Source: Magnetospirillum molischianum DSM 120 (GTDB lineage Bacteria; Pseudomonadota; Alphaproteobacteria; Rhodospirillales; Magnetospirillaceae). Taken from it: a DNA stretch of 64,000 nucleotides. The stretch is from NCBI RefSeq assembly GCF_000294655.1, contig NZ_CAHP01000034.1:19689-83688 (forward strand), written 5' to 3'. Under the pieces are notes generated by a model that saw only the letters and a program-made list of their open reading frames with translations, was not told where the DNA came from and searched no databases. Within the stretch, counting starts at the first letter, position 1. Each line of letters starts with the position of its first letter. The position numbers were made by a program, and so were the translations under genes. Shown piece by piece: positions 41,177-50,980 of the stretch.

Positions 41177-43162
41177 ATGATAGCCGAAACCGGCCATTTC
41201 GCCCTGGTGCTGGCTCTGGCCGTCGCCATCGTCCAGGCGTCGGTGCCGCTGGCCGGTGCCCGGCGCGGAAAGATGGCCTGGATGGCCGTGGCCGGACCGG
41301 CCACAATCCTGCAATTCCTGTTCATCGCCATTTCGTTCGCGGCGCTGACTCACGGCTATATCACCAGCGATTTCTCGCTGATGAATGTCGCCAGCAACAG
41401 CCACACCGAAAAGCCGCTGCTCTACAAAATCGCGGGGGTGTGGGGCAACCATGAAGGATCGCTGCTGCTCTGGGTCACCATCCTGGCTTTGTTCGGGATG
41501 GCGGTCACCATGTTCGGTCGCAATCTGCCGCCGGGGCTGAAAGCCCGCGCGCTGGCGGTCCAGGCGATGATCTCGATTGGTTTCCTGCTGTTCCTGCTGC
41601 TGACCTCGAATCCGTTCGTGCGGGTCGATCCGCCGCCGTTCGATGGCAACGGTCTCAATCCGATGTTGCAGGATCCTGGTTTGGCTCTGCACCCGCCGAT
41701 GCTTTATCTCGGCTATGTCGGGTTCTCGATGGCCTTTTCTTTCGCCATCGCCGCCTTGCTTGAAGGTCGGGTCGATGCCGCCTGGGCCCGCTGGGTACGG
41801 CCGTGGACCCTGGCCGCCTGGGTGCTGCTGACCGGCGGTATCGTGCTGGGGTCGTGGTGGGCCTATTACACCTTGGGCTGGGGCGGCTGGTGGTATTGGG
41901 ATCCAGTCGAGAATGCCTCGTTCATGCCCTGGCTGGTTGGAACGGCCCTGCTTCACTCGGCGATCGTGGTCGAGAAGCGCGACGCGCTGAAAAGCTGGAC
42001 CATTCTGCTGGCGATCATCACCTTCGGCTTCTCGCTGCTGGGGACTTTTCTGGTCCGTTCCGGCGTGTTGACCTCGGTTCACGCCTTTGCCACCGATCCC
42101 GCCCGTGGCGTCTTCATCCTGCTGCTGCTGGTGGTGGCTGTCGGCGGTTCTTTGGCGCTGTACGCGGCTCGCGCTCCCTCGATGAAGCTGGGAGGACTGT
42201 TCTCTCCGCTCTCACGCGAGGGATCGCTGCTGTTCAACAACGTGCTGATGTCAACCGGCGCGGCGACAGTGCTTCTGGGAACCCTCTATCCGCTGATCTC
42301 CGATGCCTTCGATCTGGGCAAGATCTCGGTCGGTCCGCCCTTCTTCAATTCGGTGTTCCTGCCGCTGATGGTGCCGATGGTGCTGGTGATGGCGCTGGCT
42401 CCGATGATGTCGTGGAAGCGGGGCGATCTGGGCGGGGTTCTGGGGCGGCTGAAGATCGTCGCGGTGATCTCGGTGCTGGTCGCGGCGGCGACGTGGCAAT
42501 TGCAAGGTGGCTCGGCCGGTCCGTGGTGGAGCGCCGCCGGGCTGGGGTTGGCCGCGTGGCTGGGGCTGGGGACGTTGGCTGATCTCGCCGATCGTATTCG
42601 CCTGTTCCAAGCCCCGGTTCAGGCACCGTTCCGCGCTTTTGCCCTGCCGCGTTCGACCTGGGGCATGATGGTCGCCCATTTCGGTTTGGCGGTGTTTATC
42701 GTCGGTCTGACCGCCTCGTCGGCCTGGACCACTGAAAAGGTTCAGACCCAAAAGATCGGGGAAACTATCTCCATCGCCGGTTATCAGGTCACCCTGAAAG
42801 GGATCGAGCAGGTTCCCGGCCCGAATTATATCGCCCGGCGCGGAACGTTCGAGATCGCCCGCAACGGCACGGTGATCGCCGAGATGTACCCGGAGAAGCG
42901 GGCCTATCGCAATCCGCCCCGTCCGATCACCACGGCGGCGATCCGCTCTGGCATCACCGGCGATCTGTACGTTGTCATCGGCGATCCCGACGGCAAGGAA
43001 GGCGGTGAGGCCGGCTATGTCACTCGGCTTTACTTCAATCCCTGCATTCCGTGGTTGTGGGCCGGTGGCCTGCTGCTGATGCTGGGGGGACTGATCAGCC
43101 TCGCCGACCGGCGTCACCGGATCGGGGCTCCGGCGCGGGCCAGCCGTTCGTCCGCCGCGTAA
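41177..43162 (+). CDS. ccmF: Cytochrome c heme lyase subunit CcmF
   Basis: The 661-residue polytopic protein has the WWD domain GWGGWWYWDPVENASFMPW (about residues 235-253) and the usual flanking histidines, for example GVWGNHEGSLLLW and LALHPPMLYLGYVG. A large periplasmic loop precedes the last membrane helix. CcmF with CcmH attaches heme to apocytochromes. It starts 59 bp after ccmE and is 16 bp from ccmG. Confidence 0.96.
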   Translation: MIAETGHFALVLALAVAIVQASVPLAGARRGKMAWMAVAGPATILQFLFIAISFAALTHGYITSDFSLMNVASNSHTEKPLLYKIAGVWGNHEGSLLLWVTILALFGMAVTMFGRNLPPGLKARALAVQAMISIGFLLFLLLTSNPFVRVDPPPFDGNGLNPMLQDPGLALHPPMLYLGYVGFSMAFSFAIAALLEGRVDAAWARWVRPWTLAAWVLLTGGIVLGSWWAYYTLGWGGWWYWDPVENASFMPWLVGTALLHSAIVVEKRDALKSWTILLAIITFGFSLLGTFLVRSGVLTSVHAFATDPARGVFILLLLVVAVGGSLALYAARAPSMKLGGLFSPLSREGSLLFNNVLMSTGAATVLLGTLYPLISDAFDLGKISVGPPFFNSVFLPLMVPMVLVMALAPMMSWKRGDLGGVLGRLKIVAVISVLVAAATWQLQGGSAGPWWSAAGLGLAAWLGLGTLADLADRIRLFQAPVQAPFRAFALPRSTWGMMVAHFGLAVFIVGLTASSAWTTEKVQTQKIGETISIAGYQVTLKGIEQVPGPNYIARRGTFEIARNGTVIAEMYPEKRAYRNPPRPITTAAIRSGITGDLYVVIGDPDGKEGGEAGYVTRLYFNPCIPWLWAGGLLLMLGGLISLADRRHRIGAPARASRSSAA

Positions 43163-43178
43163 CGAAAGGGGGCCGCCG

Positions 43179-43718
43179 ATGCGTCGTATTCTGTACTTGC
43201 TGCCGGTTCTGATTTTTGTCGGCCTGACCGTGCTGTTCCTCAAGGGTCTGACGATGGACCCGCGCCAGATCCCCTCGGTTCTGATCGACCGCGCGGTGCC
43301 TGAAATGGTGCTGGCTCCGCTGCCCGGCCGGGGCGAGGATACCGGCCTGTCCACCGCCGACCTCAAAGGTCGGGTGTCGGTGGTCAACATCTATGGTTCG
43401 TGGTGCGTCGCCTGCGTCCAGGAGCATCCGACTCTGATGGCGCTGAAAAAGCAGGGCGATGTGCCGATCCACGGTATCGACTGGCGCGACGATCCCGAAC
43501 AGGGGGCGGCGTGGCTGAAGAAGCACGGCGATCCCTACCAGCGGGTGGGTGCCGATCCCGCCCCCGGACGGACGGCGGTCGATTTCGGCGTCACAGGTGC
43601 CCCGGAAAGCTTCATCGTCGATCGGAACGGGATCATCCGTTACAAGCATACTGGCCCGATTACCCCCGAAAACTGGCGCAAGACCTTGCTGCCGATCATC
43701 CGGGAGTTGGAGAAATGA
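43179..43718 (+). CDS. ccmG: Thiol-disulfide reductase CcmG (DsbE)
   Basis: The 179-residue product has an N-terminal membrane anchor and a thioredoxin fold with VVNIYGSWCVACVQEHP (active site CVAC), the insert GIDWRDDPEQGAAWLKKHGDPY typical of CcmG, and cis-Pro loop VTGAPESFIVD. It keeps apocytochrome CXXCH cysteines reduced. ATG 43179 follows AAAGGGGG. It overlaps ccmH by 4 bp. Confidence 0.95.
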   Translation: MRRILYLLPVLIFVGLTVLFLKGLTMDPRQIPSVLIDRAVPEMVLAPLPGRGEDTGLSTADLKGRVSVVNIYGSWCVACVQEHPTLMALKKQGDVPIHGIDWRDDPEQGAAWLKKHGDPYQRVGADPAPGRTAVDFGVTGAPESFIVDRNGIIRYKHTGPITPENWRKTLLPIIRELEK

Positions 43719-44194
43719 GGCTCCTTGCCCTGTGCGCTCTCCTTCTTGGGCTGAATGCGGCGACGCCAGCCTTGGCGGTCAATCCTGACGAGATGCTGAA
43801 AGACCCGGCCCAGGAGGCCCGCGCCCGCGAATTGGGGCGCGAATTGCGTTGCGTGGTCTGTCAGAACCAGTCGATCGACGATTCCGACGCCGATCTGGCC
43901 CGTGATCTGCGTCTGATCGTGCGCGAACGGATTGACAAGGGGGATACGGACAACGATGTTCGCCGCTTCCTGGTTGAACGCTATGGCGATTATGTCCTGC
44001 TGAAGCCGCCGTTTAAACAGACCACCCTGGCGCTATGGCTGGGACCGCCGGTTCTGTTGCTGGTGGGGGCCGGGATGGTGGCGCTGTTCTATCGCCGTCG
44101 TCGCCGGACCAGCGTTCCGCCTGCGGTCGAAGTGCCGCTCACGCCCGAGGAACAGCGCCGTCTCGACCGGCTGATGAAGGAGACCGGCCAATGA
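43715..44194 (+). CDS. ccmH: CcmH (CcmL-type heme lyase thiol-reducing subunit)
   Basis: The 159-residue product has a signal peptide, the motif RCVVCQNQSIDDSDADLARDLR (CVVC), LRxLVRERI-type IVRERIDKGDTDNDVRRFLVERYGDYVLLKPPF, and a C-terminal membrane helix followed by a basic stretch. The start is fixed by the overlap with ccmG. It lacks the TPR part, which is encoded separately by ccmI. Confidence 0.95.
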   Translation: MRLLALCALLLGLNAATPALAVNPDEMLKDPAQEARARELGRELRCVVCQNQSIDDSDADLARDLRLIVRERIDKGDTDNDVRRFLVERYGDYVLLKPPFKQTTLALWLGPPVLLLVGAGMVALFYRRRRRTSVPPAVEVPLTPEEQRRLDRLMKETGQ

Positions 44195-45018
44195 TTTGGG
44201 TTCTGTTCGGCGGACTGACCGCTTTGGCGATGCTGGGGTTGCTGATGCCGCTGTTGCGCCCCGCCGTTGCCGCAGTATCGCGTTCGGCCTACGACATGGT
44301 GGTTTATCGCGATCAGCTCGACGAAATCAGCCGGGATATCGAACGCGGTTTGCTGTCGCCCGATCAGGCCGAGGCCGCCCGTACCGAGATCAAGCGGCGG
44401 ATGCTGATCGCCGGAGAAACCGGAGCCGCCGCGACTCCGGCCGGGACCGAGCGTTCCGGCGGCTGGCCGTCCTGGTTAATTGCGCTGGGGTTGCCGCTGC
44501 TGGCCTTCGGTCTCTATGCGCTGCTGGGTTCGCCCAACCTGCCCGACCAGCCCTATGCCGAGCGCGCCGCCGAGATCTCCGAGATCCGCAGTCAGGTAGC
44601 GCTGATCGAATCGACGGTGAAACGGCTGGAAGAGAAGTTGAAGGCCGATCCCTCCGATGGCAAGAACTGGGCGATGCTGGCCCGGTCGCAGCGGGCGATC
44701 GGTCGGACCGAGGCCGCCAAGGATTCCTATCGCAAGGCGATTCCGCTGATGCCCAGTGCGATCGAGCCGCGGATCGAGCTGGCCGGGGTGCTGATCGAGG
44801 AAGGACAGGGGCCGGTGCCCGAGGCGGTCGATTTGCTGCGTCAGGTTCTGGCTCTTGAACCCGATCAGCCCGATGCCCTGTACTTTGTCGCTCAGGCCGA
44901 ACTGGCCGCCGGGCGTTCACAACAGGCGTTGGCGATGCTGTCCCATCTGGTTACGTTGCTGCCGGCCGGATCGTCGGATCGGGTCGAGGTCGAAAAGCAG
45001 ATCGAACGATTGAAGTAA
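44191..45018 (+). CDS. ccmI: CcmI, TPR-containing apocytochrome chaperone
   Basis: The 275-residue product has two membrane segments (about residues 3-25 and 90-110) around a cytoplasmic loop containing YRDQLDEISRDIERGLLSPDQAEAARTEIKRRML, then a periplasmic TPR domain (WAMLARSQRAIGRTEAAKDSYRKAIPL and later repeats). It presents apocytochrome to the CcmFH lyase. It overlaps ccmH by 4 bp and ends the ccm run. Confidence 0.93.
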   Translation: MIWVLFGGLTALAMLGLLMPLLRPAVAAVSRSAYDMVVYRDQLDEISRDIERGLLSPDQAEAARTEIKRRMLIAGETGAAATPAGTERSGGWPSWLIALGLPLLAFGLYALLGSPNLPDQPYAERAAEISEIRSQVALIESTVKRLEEKLKADPSDGKNWAMLARSQRAIGRTEAAKDSYRKAIPLMPSAIEPRIELAGVLIEEGQGPVPEAVDLLRQVLALEPDQPDALYFVAQAELAAGRSQQALAMLSHLVTLLPAGSSDRVEVEKQIERLK

Positions 45019-45077
45019 GTTTGCATTGATCTCCGGTGGGGGAGGCGAATGCGTATGAATCATGGGGGGGGAGTTTT

Positions 45078-46316
45078 ATGTTGCAAAGCCTCGTCGGCCT
45101 TGCTGGGCTTTTTCTTATTACGATTCTCTTATCGGAAAAGCGGCGGCAGGCACCGATCCGTTTGATGGCGGTGGGATTGGCCGCACAGTTCGGGCTTGCC
45201 CTGCTGCTGCTGAAGGTTCCTGCGGCGAAGGGGCTGTTTCTGGCCCTGGACGATGCGGTCGAGGCGCTGCAATCCGCGACCCTGGCCGGAACTGCGTTCG
45301 TATTCGGCTACATCGGTGGTGGTCCGGCGCCGTGGAGCGTCACCGACCCTAGCGCTGGTTTCGTGTTGGCCTTCCAGGCTCTGCCAATGGTGCTGGTCAT
45401 GAGCGCGCTGTCGGCGCTGCTGTATCACTGGCGCATTCTGCCGCTGGTGGTGCGGACGGCCTCGCGGTTGCTGCAACGTGTCCTGGGGGTTGGCGGTGCC
45501 GTTGGGGTCTCGGCTTCCGCCACTGCGTTCCTGGGGATGATCGAAGCGCCGTTGCTGATCCGTCCTTATATCGCGTCTCTGTCGCGGGGCGAGTTATTCC
45601 TGGTGATGACAACCGGGATGTCAACGATCGCCGGGACGGTGATGGTGCTGTACGCCACTTTTCTGAAGGGGGTGATTCCCGATCCGATCGGTCATCTTCT
45701 CACCGCTTCGTTGATTTCGATTCCGGCGGCAATCATGGTCGGCAAGATCATGATCCCCGACGACACCCGTACCGGCGCGGCGCGGCTCAGTGACGCCCAT
45801 TCGTATGGCGGGTCGATGGATGCGGTGGTGCAGGGAACCCTGGACGGGGTGCGGCTGCTGGTTGGCATCTGCTCGATGTTGGTGGTTCTGGTCGCGCTGG
45901 TCAGCCTCGCCAATGGTGTCTTGGCTCATTTGCCGCCGGTATGGGGTGAACCGCTCTCGCTTCAGCGGGCGATGGGATGGGTGATGGCTCCGGTGGTGTG
46001 GATGATGGGAATTCCCTCGTCCGAGGTCATTACCGCCGGGAGTCTGATGGGGACCAAGACGGTTCTGAACGAACTGCTGGCCTATCTTCAGTTGGCGCAT
46101 CTGCCTGAAGGTGCCCTGTCCGAACGGTCGCGGCTGATCATGACTTACGGGCTGTGCGGCTTTGCCAATCTGGGATCACTCGGCATTCTGATCGCGGGTT
46201 TGACGGTGATGGCACCGAGTCGGCGGGCCGAGATCGTCAGCCTGGGGACGCGGTCGATCGTGTCTGGAACCCTTGCTAGTTGTATCACGGGGGCGGTGGT
46301 CGGTCTGCTTCTCTGA
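45078..46316 (+). CDS. Concentrative nucleoside transporter (NupC/CNT family)
   Basis: The 412-residue membrane protein has the CNT signatures GTAFVFGYIGGG, GVSASATAFLGMIEAPLLIRPYI, MTTGMSTIAGTVMVLYA, MGIPSSEVITAGSLMGTKTVLNEL and YGLCGFANLGSLGI, which form the nucleoside and Na+/H+ sites. ATG 45078 has GGGGGGGAG upstream; the frame is open to 45036. It starts 59 bp after ccmI and is probably a separate gene. Confidence 0.92.
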   Translation: MLQSLVGLAGLFLITILLSEKRRQAPIRLMAVGLAAQFGLALLLLKVPAAKGLFLALDDAVEALQSATLAGTAFVFGYIGGGPAPWSVTDPSAGFVLAFQALPMVLVMSALSALLYHWRILPLVVRTASRLLQRVLGVGGAVGVSASATAFLGMIEAPLLIRPYIASLSRGELFLVMTTGMSTIAGTVMVLYATFLKGVIPDPIGHLLTASLISIPAAIMVGKIMIPDDTRTGAARLSDAHSYGGSMDAVVQGTLDGVRLLVGICSMLVVLVALVSLANGVLAHLPPVWGEPLSLQRAMGWVMAPVVWMMGIPSSEVITAGSLMGTKTVLNELLAYLQLAHLPEGALSERSRLIMTYGLCGFANLGSLGILIAGLTVMAPSRRAEIVSLGTRSIVSGTLASCITGAVVGLLL

Positions 46317-46374
46317 CACAGTTTATATGCCAGACGTTTACAAGACCGGCTGAATCCTGCATCGTTCCCAAACC

Positions 46375-49300
46375 ATGAGCCAAGGCACGGACTCGACTCA
46401 ACTGCTTATCATCGAAGATAACCCCGGTGACCGGCGTTTGATCGAAATTGCCTTGGCTGATGCGATGCCGGATTGGTCGGTCAGCAGTTGTTCCTGTCTG
46501 GCCCAGGCATTGACCCTGGCACCGTTTAATCGTTTTGATTGTTTATTGTCGGATCTTGGCCTGCCTGACGCCCAGGGGATCGAATCGGTTCTTGCCCTTC
46601 GCGCTCATGCCCCCAGCAAGGCGCTGGTGGTGCTGACCGGGTTGGATGACGAGCGGGTCGCGCAGGAGGCGATTCGCGCCGGTGCCCAGGATTATATCGT
46701 TAAATCCGACGCCGGTTTGACCATGCTGCCCCGCGTGATCCGCCACGCAATCGAACGCCAGCAATCGCAAAGCGCACTTGAGGCGTCGCACCGGACCTCG
46801 CAGGCGTTGCTGGATGCCAGCCACGATGTGGCGATGCTGCTCGACAGCGAGGGGCGGATACTGACCCTGAACGCAGTGGCGGAGAGCTATCTTGGCCGTT
46901 CGCTCGACCAACTGATCGGGGTTTCTCTGTTCGATCTGTTGCCCGACAGTCTGGTGGCGCACCGCCTCGGTTATCTGGCCGAGGCGCTGCATAGCTGCGA
47001 GACGGTCGAATTCGAGGATACCGACGGTCTGCATTGGTTCGCCAATCGTCTGCGTGCCGTCGCCGGAGAGACGCCGGGGCAGCATCGTTGCGCCCTATTC
47101 TCCCACGACAGTACCGCCGAGCGTGCCGCCGCCGCCAAGCTGGCCGAGGCCAAGGACGAGGCCGATGTCGCCAACCGGGCCAAGACCGAATTCATGGGGC
47201 GAATGAGTCGCGACATCCGCACTCCCTTGAATGACGTGATCGGTTTTGCCGAGATGATCGCGACCGAGATGCTGGGGCCGTTGGATCAGCCCGGTTACCG
47301 CGATTACGCCGAGACGATTTATCGCTCTGGCAGCCAGATTCTAAAGCTGATCGACCGCATCACCGACGTGTCGATGCTGGAAACCGCGTTACTGAAAGAT
47401 CAGGCGTCCTACCGCGATCTGGTGGAACTGTCGCCCGACCTGATTTGCGTCTGCGTCGATGGGATCATCCGCCGAATCAACGCCGCCGGTCTGGGGATGC
47501 TGCGCGCTCCGGCTCCCTCCTCGTGCGAGGGACGGCGCTTTGTCGAATTCGTCCATGTCGATTATCGGGCGATGTTCGAATCCGGGCTGGATGTGCTCTG
47601 CGAGGAAGGCCACCCGATGCCGGTCAAGGTGGTGACCTTCGCCGGGCGGGTTCGCGATGTCGAACTGTCGGCGGTGCCGTTGCGGCGCGAGGGTCATACA
47701 GCCGTCTTGTTGGTGGGCCGCGACACGACCGAAGTGACGGCGGCGATGCGGGCGGTGGCGGCGCGCGAACATCGTATCCGCGCCATCATGGACACGGTGA
47801 TGGACGGCATCGTCACCATTGACGAAGAAGGCACCCTGCTTAACGCCAATCTGTCGGTCGAGCGTATCTTTGGCTATTCGCTGACCGAAGTGGTTGGGTC
47901 GCATGTCTCGTTGCTGCTGCCCGAACTGGATTCAAGCCGCCTGACGGTGGCCATCCACGATTATCTGTCGCGCAGCTTCGGCGCGGTGGTGGGAGCCGAG
48001 GCGGTGGGGCGGCGCAAGGACGGTACCGCGTTCCCGGTTCATATGTCGGTGTCGGAATTGCGGGTCGAAAACCGTCGTTTGTTCACCGGAACACTCCGCG
48101 ATCTGTCCGAAAACAAACAGCTTGCCCAGAGGGTCGATTATCTAGCCAATCACGACCCGTTGACCGACCTGCCCAACCGCACCGGCTTGGCTGAACGTCT
48201 GGGCGTCGCGGTGGTCCGCGCTCGCGACAGTTCACGGATGGTGGCGGTGGTGACGGTCGATCTCGACGGCTTTACCACCATTAACGATTCGCTGGGGCAC
48301 GAATCCGGGAATCTGGTGCTGCGCGAGACGGCGCGGCGGCTGGCTCAGAATACTGGCCCGGATGGCACTGCCGCCCGCTTGGCCGGGGACGAATTCGCGG
48401 TGGTCTTGCCGCAGTTGCGCGATGCGGCCGAAGTGTCGGCCGGGGTTGAACGGCTCCGCGAGGCTCTGAACCGGCCCTATATCATTCAAGGTACCGAATT
48501 GACGATTGGTGCCGATATCGGCGTCTCGGTCTATCCGCGCGACGGTGACGACGCGTTCGACCTGCTGCGTAACGCCGAGGTGGCGTTGCACTCGGTCAAG
48601 CGGCTGGATGATTCGCGGCTGGGTTTCTTCGACGCGGCGATGTCGTTCGCGGTGACCGAGCGGTTGACGCTTGAACGTTCGATCAAAGCGGCGTTGAAAG
48701 CCGAGCAGTTCGAGCTGTTCTTCCAGCCCCAGGTCCGGCTGATCGATTTCCGGTTGGTGGGGGCCGAGGCGCTGATCCGCTGGCGTCATCCCGAACTGGG
48801 CATCATCACCCCGGACAAGTTCATCCCGGTTGCCGAGGAAACCGGGCTGATCGTCCCGATGGGAACCTGGGTGCTGCAAAGCGCCTGCCGCCAGTTGCGT
48901 CATTGGGATGATCTTGGCCTGACCGGCTTGCGGATGGGAGTCAACATCTCGGGTCGTCAGTTCCGCGAGCAAGATCTGGCCGATCTTGTCGCCGAAGCGA
49001 TCGCGGAGACCGGGGTTAACCCGGCCCAACTCGATCTTGAATTGACCGAAAGCATGCTGATGGCCGACGGCGAGGCGACGCTGAAGATTCTGCGCGCCCT
49101 GGCTCGGCTGGGGGTCACGTTATCGATCGACGATTTCGGTACGGGGTATTCGTCGCTGGCTTATCTGAAGCGTTTTCCTGTCAATACCGTCAAGATCGAC
49201 CGGACTTTCGTCAGCGATCTGGATCAGGACAAGGACGGAAGGGCTATCGCCAACGCCATCATTTCCCTGGCCCATTCCCTGGGGATGAAGACGATCGCGG

Positions 49301-49485
49301 AAGGCGTCGAAACCGAGGCTCAGGCGGCGATGCTGGCCAGCCACGGTTGCAATGAAATCCAGGGCTATCTGATTGAACGGCCTCTTCCGGCCGCTGAATT
49401 CACCGCTTTCGTCGCCCGCTATGGCGCCAATGGCGGACGAGGGTTGGTCGGGTCGCGGCTGTCCCTGGTGCAAGAGGGAGGGTGA
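46375..49485 (+). CDS. REC-PAS-HisKA-like-PAS-PAS-GGDEF-EAL c-di-GMP signalling protein
   Basis: The 1036-residue protein starts with a REC domain (IIEDNPGD, phospho-acceptor Asp60, Lys110), a PAS domain (about 140-250) and a HisKA-like segment in which the usual MSHEIRTPLN is MSRDIRTPLN, so Arg279 replaces the phosphorylated His. Two PAS domains (about 345-590), a GGDEF domain with AGDEF in place of GGDEF (about 668-672) and a full EAL domain follow (EALIRWRHPE near 797, VNISGRQF, LELTESML, IDDFGTGYSS, KIDRTFV, AEGVET). The EAL part looks catalytically competent as a phosphodiesterase; the cyclase may be weak. The start at ATG 46375 lacks a strong ribosome site. Confidence 0.9.
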   Translation: MSQGTDSTQLLIIEDNPGDRRLIEIALADAMPDWSVSSCSCLAQALTLAPFNRFDCLLSDLGLPDAQGIESVLALRAHAPSKALVVLTGLDDERVAQEAIRAGAQDYIVKSDAGLTMLPRVIRHAIERQQSQSALEASHRTSQALLDASHDVAMLLDSEGRILTLNAVAESYLGRSLDQLIGVSLFDLLPDSLVAHRLGYLAEALHSCETVEFEDTDGLHWFANRLRAVAGETPGQHRCALFSHDSTAERAAAAKLAEAKDEADVANRAKTEFMGRMSRDIRTPLNDVIGFAEMIATEMLGPLDQPGYRDYAETIYRSGSQILKLIDRITDVSMLETALLKDQASYRDLVELSPDLICVCVDGIIRRINAAGLGMLRAPAPSSCEGRRFVEFVHVDYRAMFESGLDVLCEEGHPMPVKVVTFAGRVRDVELSAVPLRREGHTAVLLVGRDTTEVTAAMRAVAAREHRIRAIMDTVMDGIVTIDEEGTLLNANLSVERIFGYSLTEVVGSHVSLLLPELDSSRLTVAIHDYLSRSFGAVVGAEAVGRRKDGTAFPVHMSVSELRVENRRLFTGTLRDLSENKQLAQRVDYLANHDPLTDLPNRTGLAERLGVAVVRARDSSRMVAVVTVDLDGFTTINDSLGHESGNLVLRETARRLAQNTGPDGTAARLAGDEFAVVLPQLRDAAEVSAGVERLREALNRPYIIQGTELTIGADIGVSVYPRDGDDAFDLLRNAEVALHSVKRLDDSRLGFFDAAMSFAVTERLTLERSIKAALKAEQFELFFQPQVRLIDFRLVGAEALIRWRHPELGIITPDKFIPVAEETGLIVPMGTWVLQSACRQLRHWDDLGLTGLRMGVNISGRQFREQDLADLVAEAIAETGVNPAQLDLELTESMLMADGEATLKILRALARLGVTLSIDDFGTGYSSLAYLKRFPVNTVKIDRTFVSDLDQDKDGRAIANAIISLAHSLGMKTIAEGVETEAQAAMLASHGCNEIQGYLIERPLPAAEFTAFVARYGANGGRGLVGSRLSLVQEGG

Positions 49486-49487
49486 CC

Positions 49488-49868
49488 ATGCCCGGTACCA
49501 TCGTCATCGTCGAAGATAATGCGATGAATATGAAGCTGTTGGAGCAGGCGCTTGGCATCGCAGGCTTTCGCACGGTCAAATCATTGGATGGCGATGGGCT
49601 GGTTGATCTCGCATCGGAATTCAACGCCAACCTGATTCTGATGGATATTCAATTGCCGAAGCATTCTGGCGTCGATTTGCTGAAGCAATTGCGCGCCGAC
49701 GAACGCACGTCTCAGGTGCCGGTGGTCGCGGTGACGGCTTTTGCCGACCCGGATTCGATCGCGGGCTTCCTTGACGAGGGCTTCGATCAGGTCATCACCA
49801 AGCCGATCTCGATCCGCAAGCTGCTGGACGAGGTTGCTCGTTATTGCGGTGGCGAATCTGCGGTTTAG
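49488..49868 (+). CDS. Single-domain response regulator (DivK-like)
   Basis: The 126-residue REC protein (IVIVEDNAMNMKLLEQAL, phospho-acceptor Asp53 in LILMDIQLPKHSG, VVAVTAFA, Lys in VITKPIS) resembles DivK, with the N-M-K-L pattern after EDN. No output domain. ATG 49488 has GAGGGAGG 5 bp upstream and follows the large c-di-GMP gene after 2 bp, so the two are likely co-expressed and may act in one phosphorelay. Confidence 0.9.
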   Translation: MPGTIVIVEDNAMNMKLLEQALGIAGFRTVKSLDGDGLVDLASEFNANLILMDIQLPKHSGVDLLKQLRADERTSQVPVVAVTAFADPDSIAGFLDEGFDQVITKPISIRKLLDEVARYCGGESAV

Positions 49869-49878
49869 GGCCGGCTCC

Positions 49879-49899
49879 GACCGGGCAAACAGCCCGGTC
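49879..49899. terminator. Hairpin between convergent genes (possible terminator)
   Basis: GACCGGGC (49879-49886) and GCCCGGTC (49892-49899) form an 8 bp perfect stem with a 5 nt loop just after the response regulator stop and before the convergent cation-efflux stop. No T-run follows, so it could be a factor-dependent or bidirectional terminator. Confidence 0.45.
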
Positions 49900-49919
49900 G
49901 TGCCCGCAAGGATCAAGGA

Positions 49920-50831
49920 TTAGATCCAGCGTTTGTCCGCGGTGAAATCGACCGTCAGCCAGTGACCAGGGACGGCTCCGCCAAGTTCGTCGGCGATTTC
50001 CTGACGGATCTCGTCGAGTTCGGCAAAACTGCGCGTCATCTCCCCCGAGGGAGCCACCAGACCGATTTCGATGAAATTAACCCGTCCCGCCTTCATGACA
50101 TGGCTTTCGAACGCGGCAAAGCCATGACGCTCAGAGACGATGCGGGCGGCTTCGCGCGCGGTGCGGTCAAGCTCTGGCGGAGCGATTAACAGGATTTCGC
50201 GGGTGGCTCGCCAGACCGTTTGTAGCGGGAGGGGCAGCAGGCTGCCCGCCAGCAACATCAGGACGAACGGATCGACATAAGGGGCCAGATAAGCGTATTC
50301 AGCCTCGACCAGCAGGTTGCAGGTGATGAAGCTGATGCAAACGCCCAGGCTGATGACGCCGCCCAGCAACCAGGCGCGGGCGTCGATTCGCAACAATTCT
50401 GACTGGATATTGGTTGAACGGATGTGGATGAATGCCGCCATCGTCAGGCAGATCACGCCGCCGATGCCGGTGAAGATGGCTCCCGGTCCGAAATCGACGA
50501 CCCGTCCACCCGACAAAATTCCATTCAGTCCTTCCAGCACGGCATAAACGCAGGCTGTGACGAGGACCAGCCCGTTGACCAGAGCCACCAGCGGTTCAAG
50601 GTGCCAGTAGCCGTATTGGAACAGACGGTCGTCTCCGCGCGCGATCAGGCGCGAGACACCCAGAGCGACCAGGGTCATGACCGAGTCGATCAGGGTGTAG
50701 AATGCATCGAAGATGACGGTTCTCGACTGAATCATGAGGCCGAACACAACGCCAGCGATGGCGGTGAGAACGGTGACAGCGATCGAGATGGCAAGAAGCT
50801 TCTGTTCCTGCTGCGTAGAGGTTTTGGACAT
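49920..50831 (-). CDS. Cation diffusion facilitator family efflux protein
   Basis: The 303-residue protein has membrane helices with the CDF pattern: GVVFGLMIQSRTVIFDAFYTLIDSVMTLVALGVSRLI (Asp residues where CDF transporters bind metal), YGYWHLEPLVALVNGLVL, and a C-terminal cytoplasmic domain with VRVNFIEIGL-like strands. The usual HxxxD spacing is changed to FDAFYTLID, close to the FieF/ZitB pattern. Probably exports a divalent metal by proton antiport. ATG 50831 is chosen as the family N-terminus; the frame extends to 50972. Confidence 0.85.
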   Translation of the reverse strand: MSKTSTQQEQKLLAISIAVTVLTAIAGVVFGLMIQSRTVIFDAFYTLIDSVMTLVALGVSRLIARGDDRLFQYGYWHLEPLVALVNGLVLVTACVYAVLEGLNGILSGGRVVDFGPGAIFTGIGGVICLTMAAFIHIRSTNIQSELLRIDARAWLLGGVISLGVCISFITCNLLVEAEYAYLAPYVDPFVLMLLAGSLLPLPLQTVWRATREILLIAPPELDRTAREAARIVSERHGFAAFESHVMKAGRVNFIEIGLVAPSGEMTRSFAELDEIRQEIADELGGAVPGHWLTVDFTADKRWI

Positions 50832-50980
50832 GATGGATGCTTTTTTGCTTTGACGAATCTCGGCGTTGGATCGCTCCCGGATTATGGGAACGAAGCTTTT
50901 CCCCTTCGTCGGCATCGGCCACCGGCCCCAACAAAGGTTGAAGCATGATAGCAGATGGCGACAAAGGGTCAAAGATTCAC

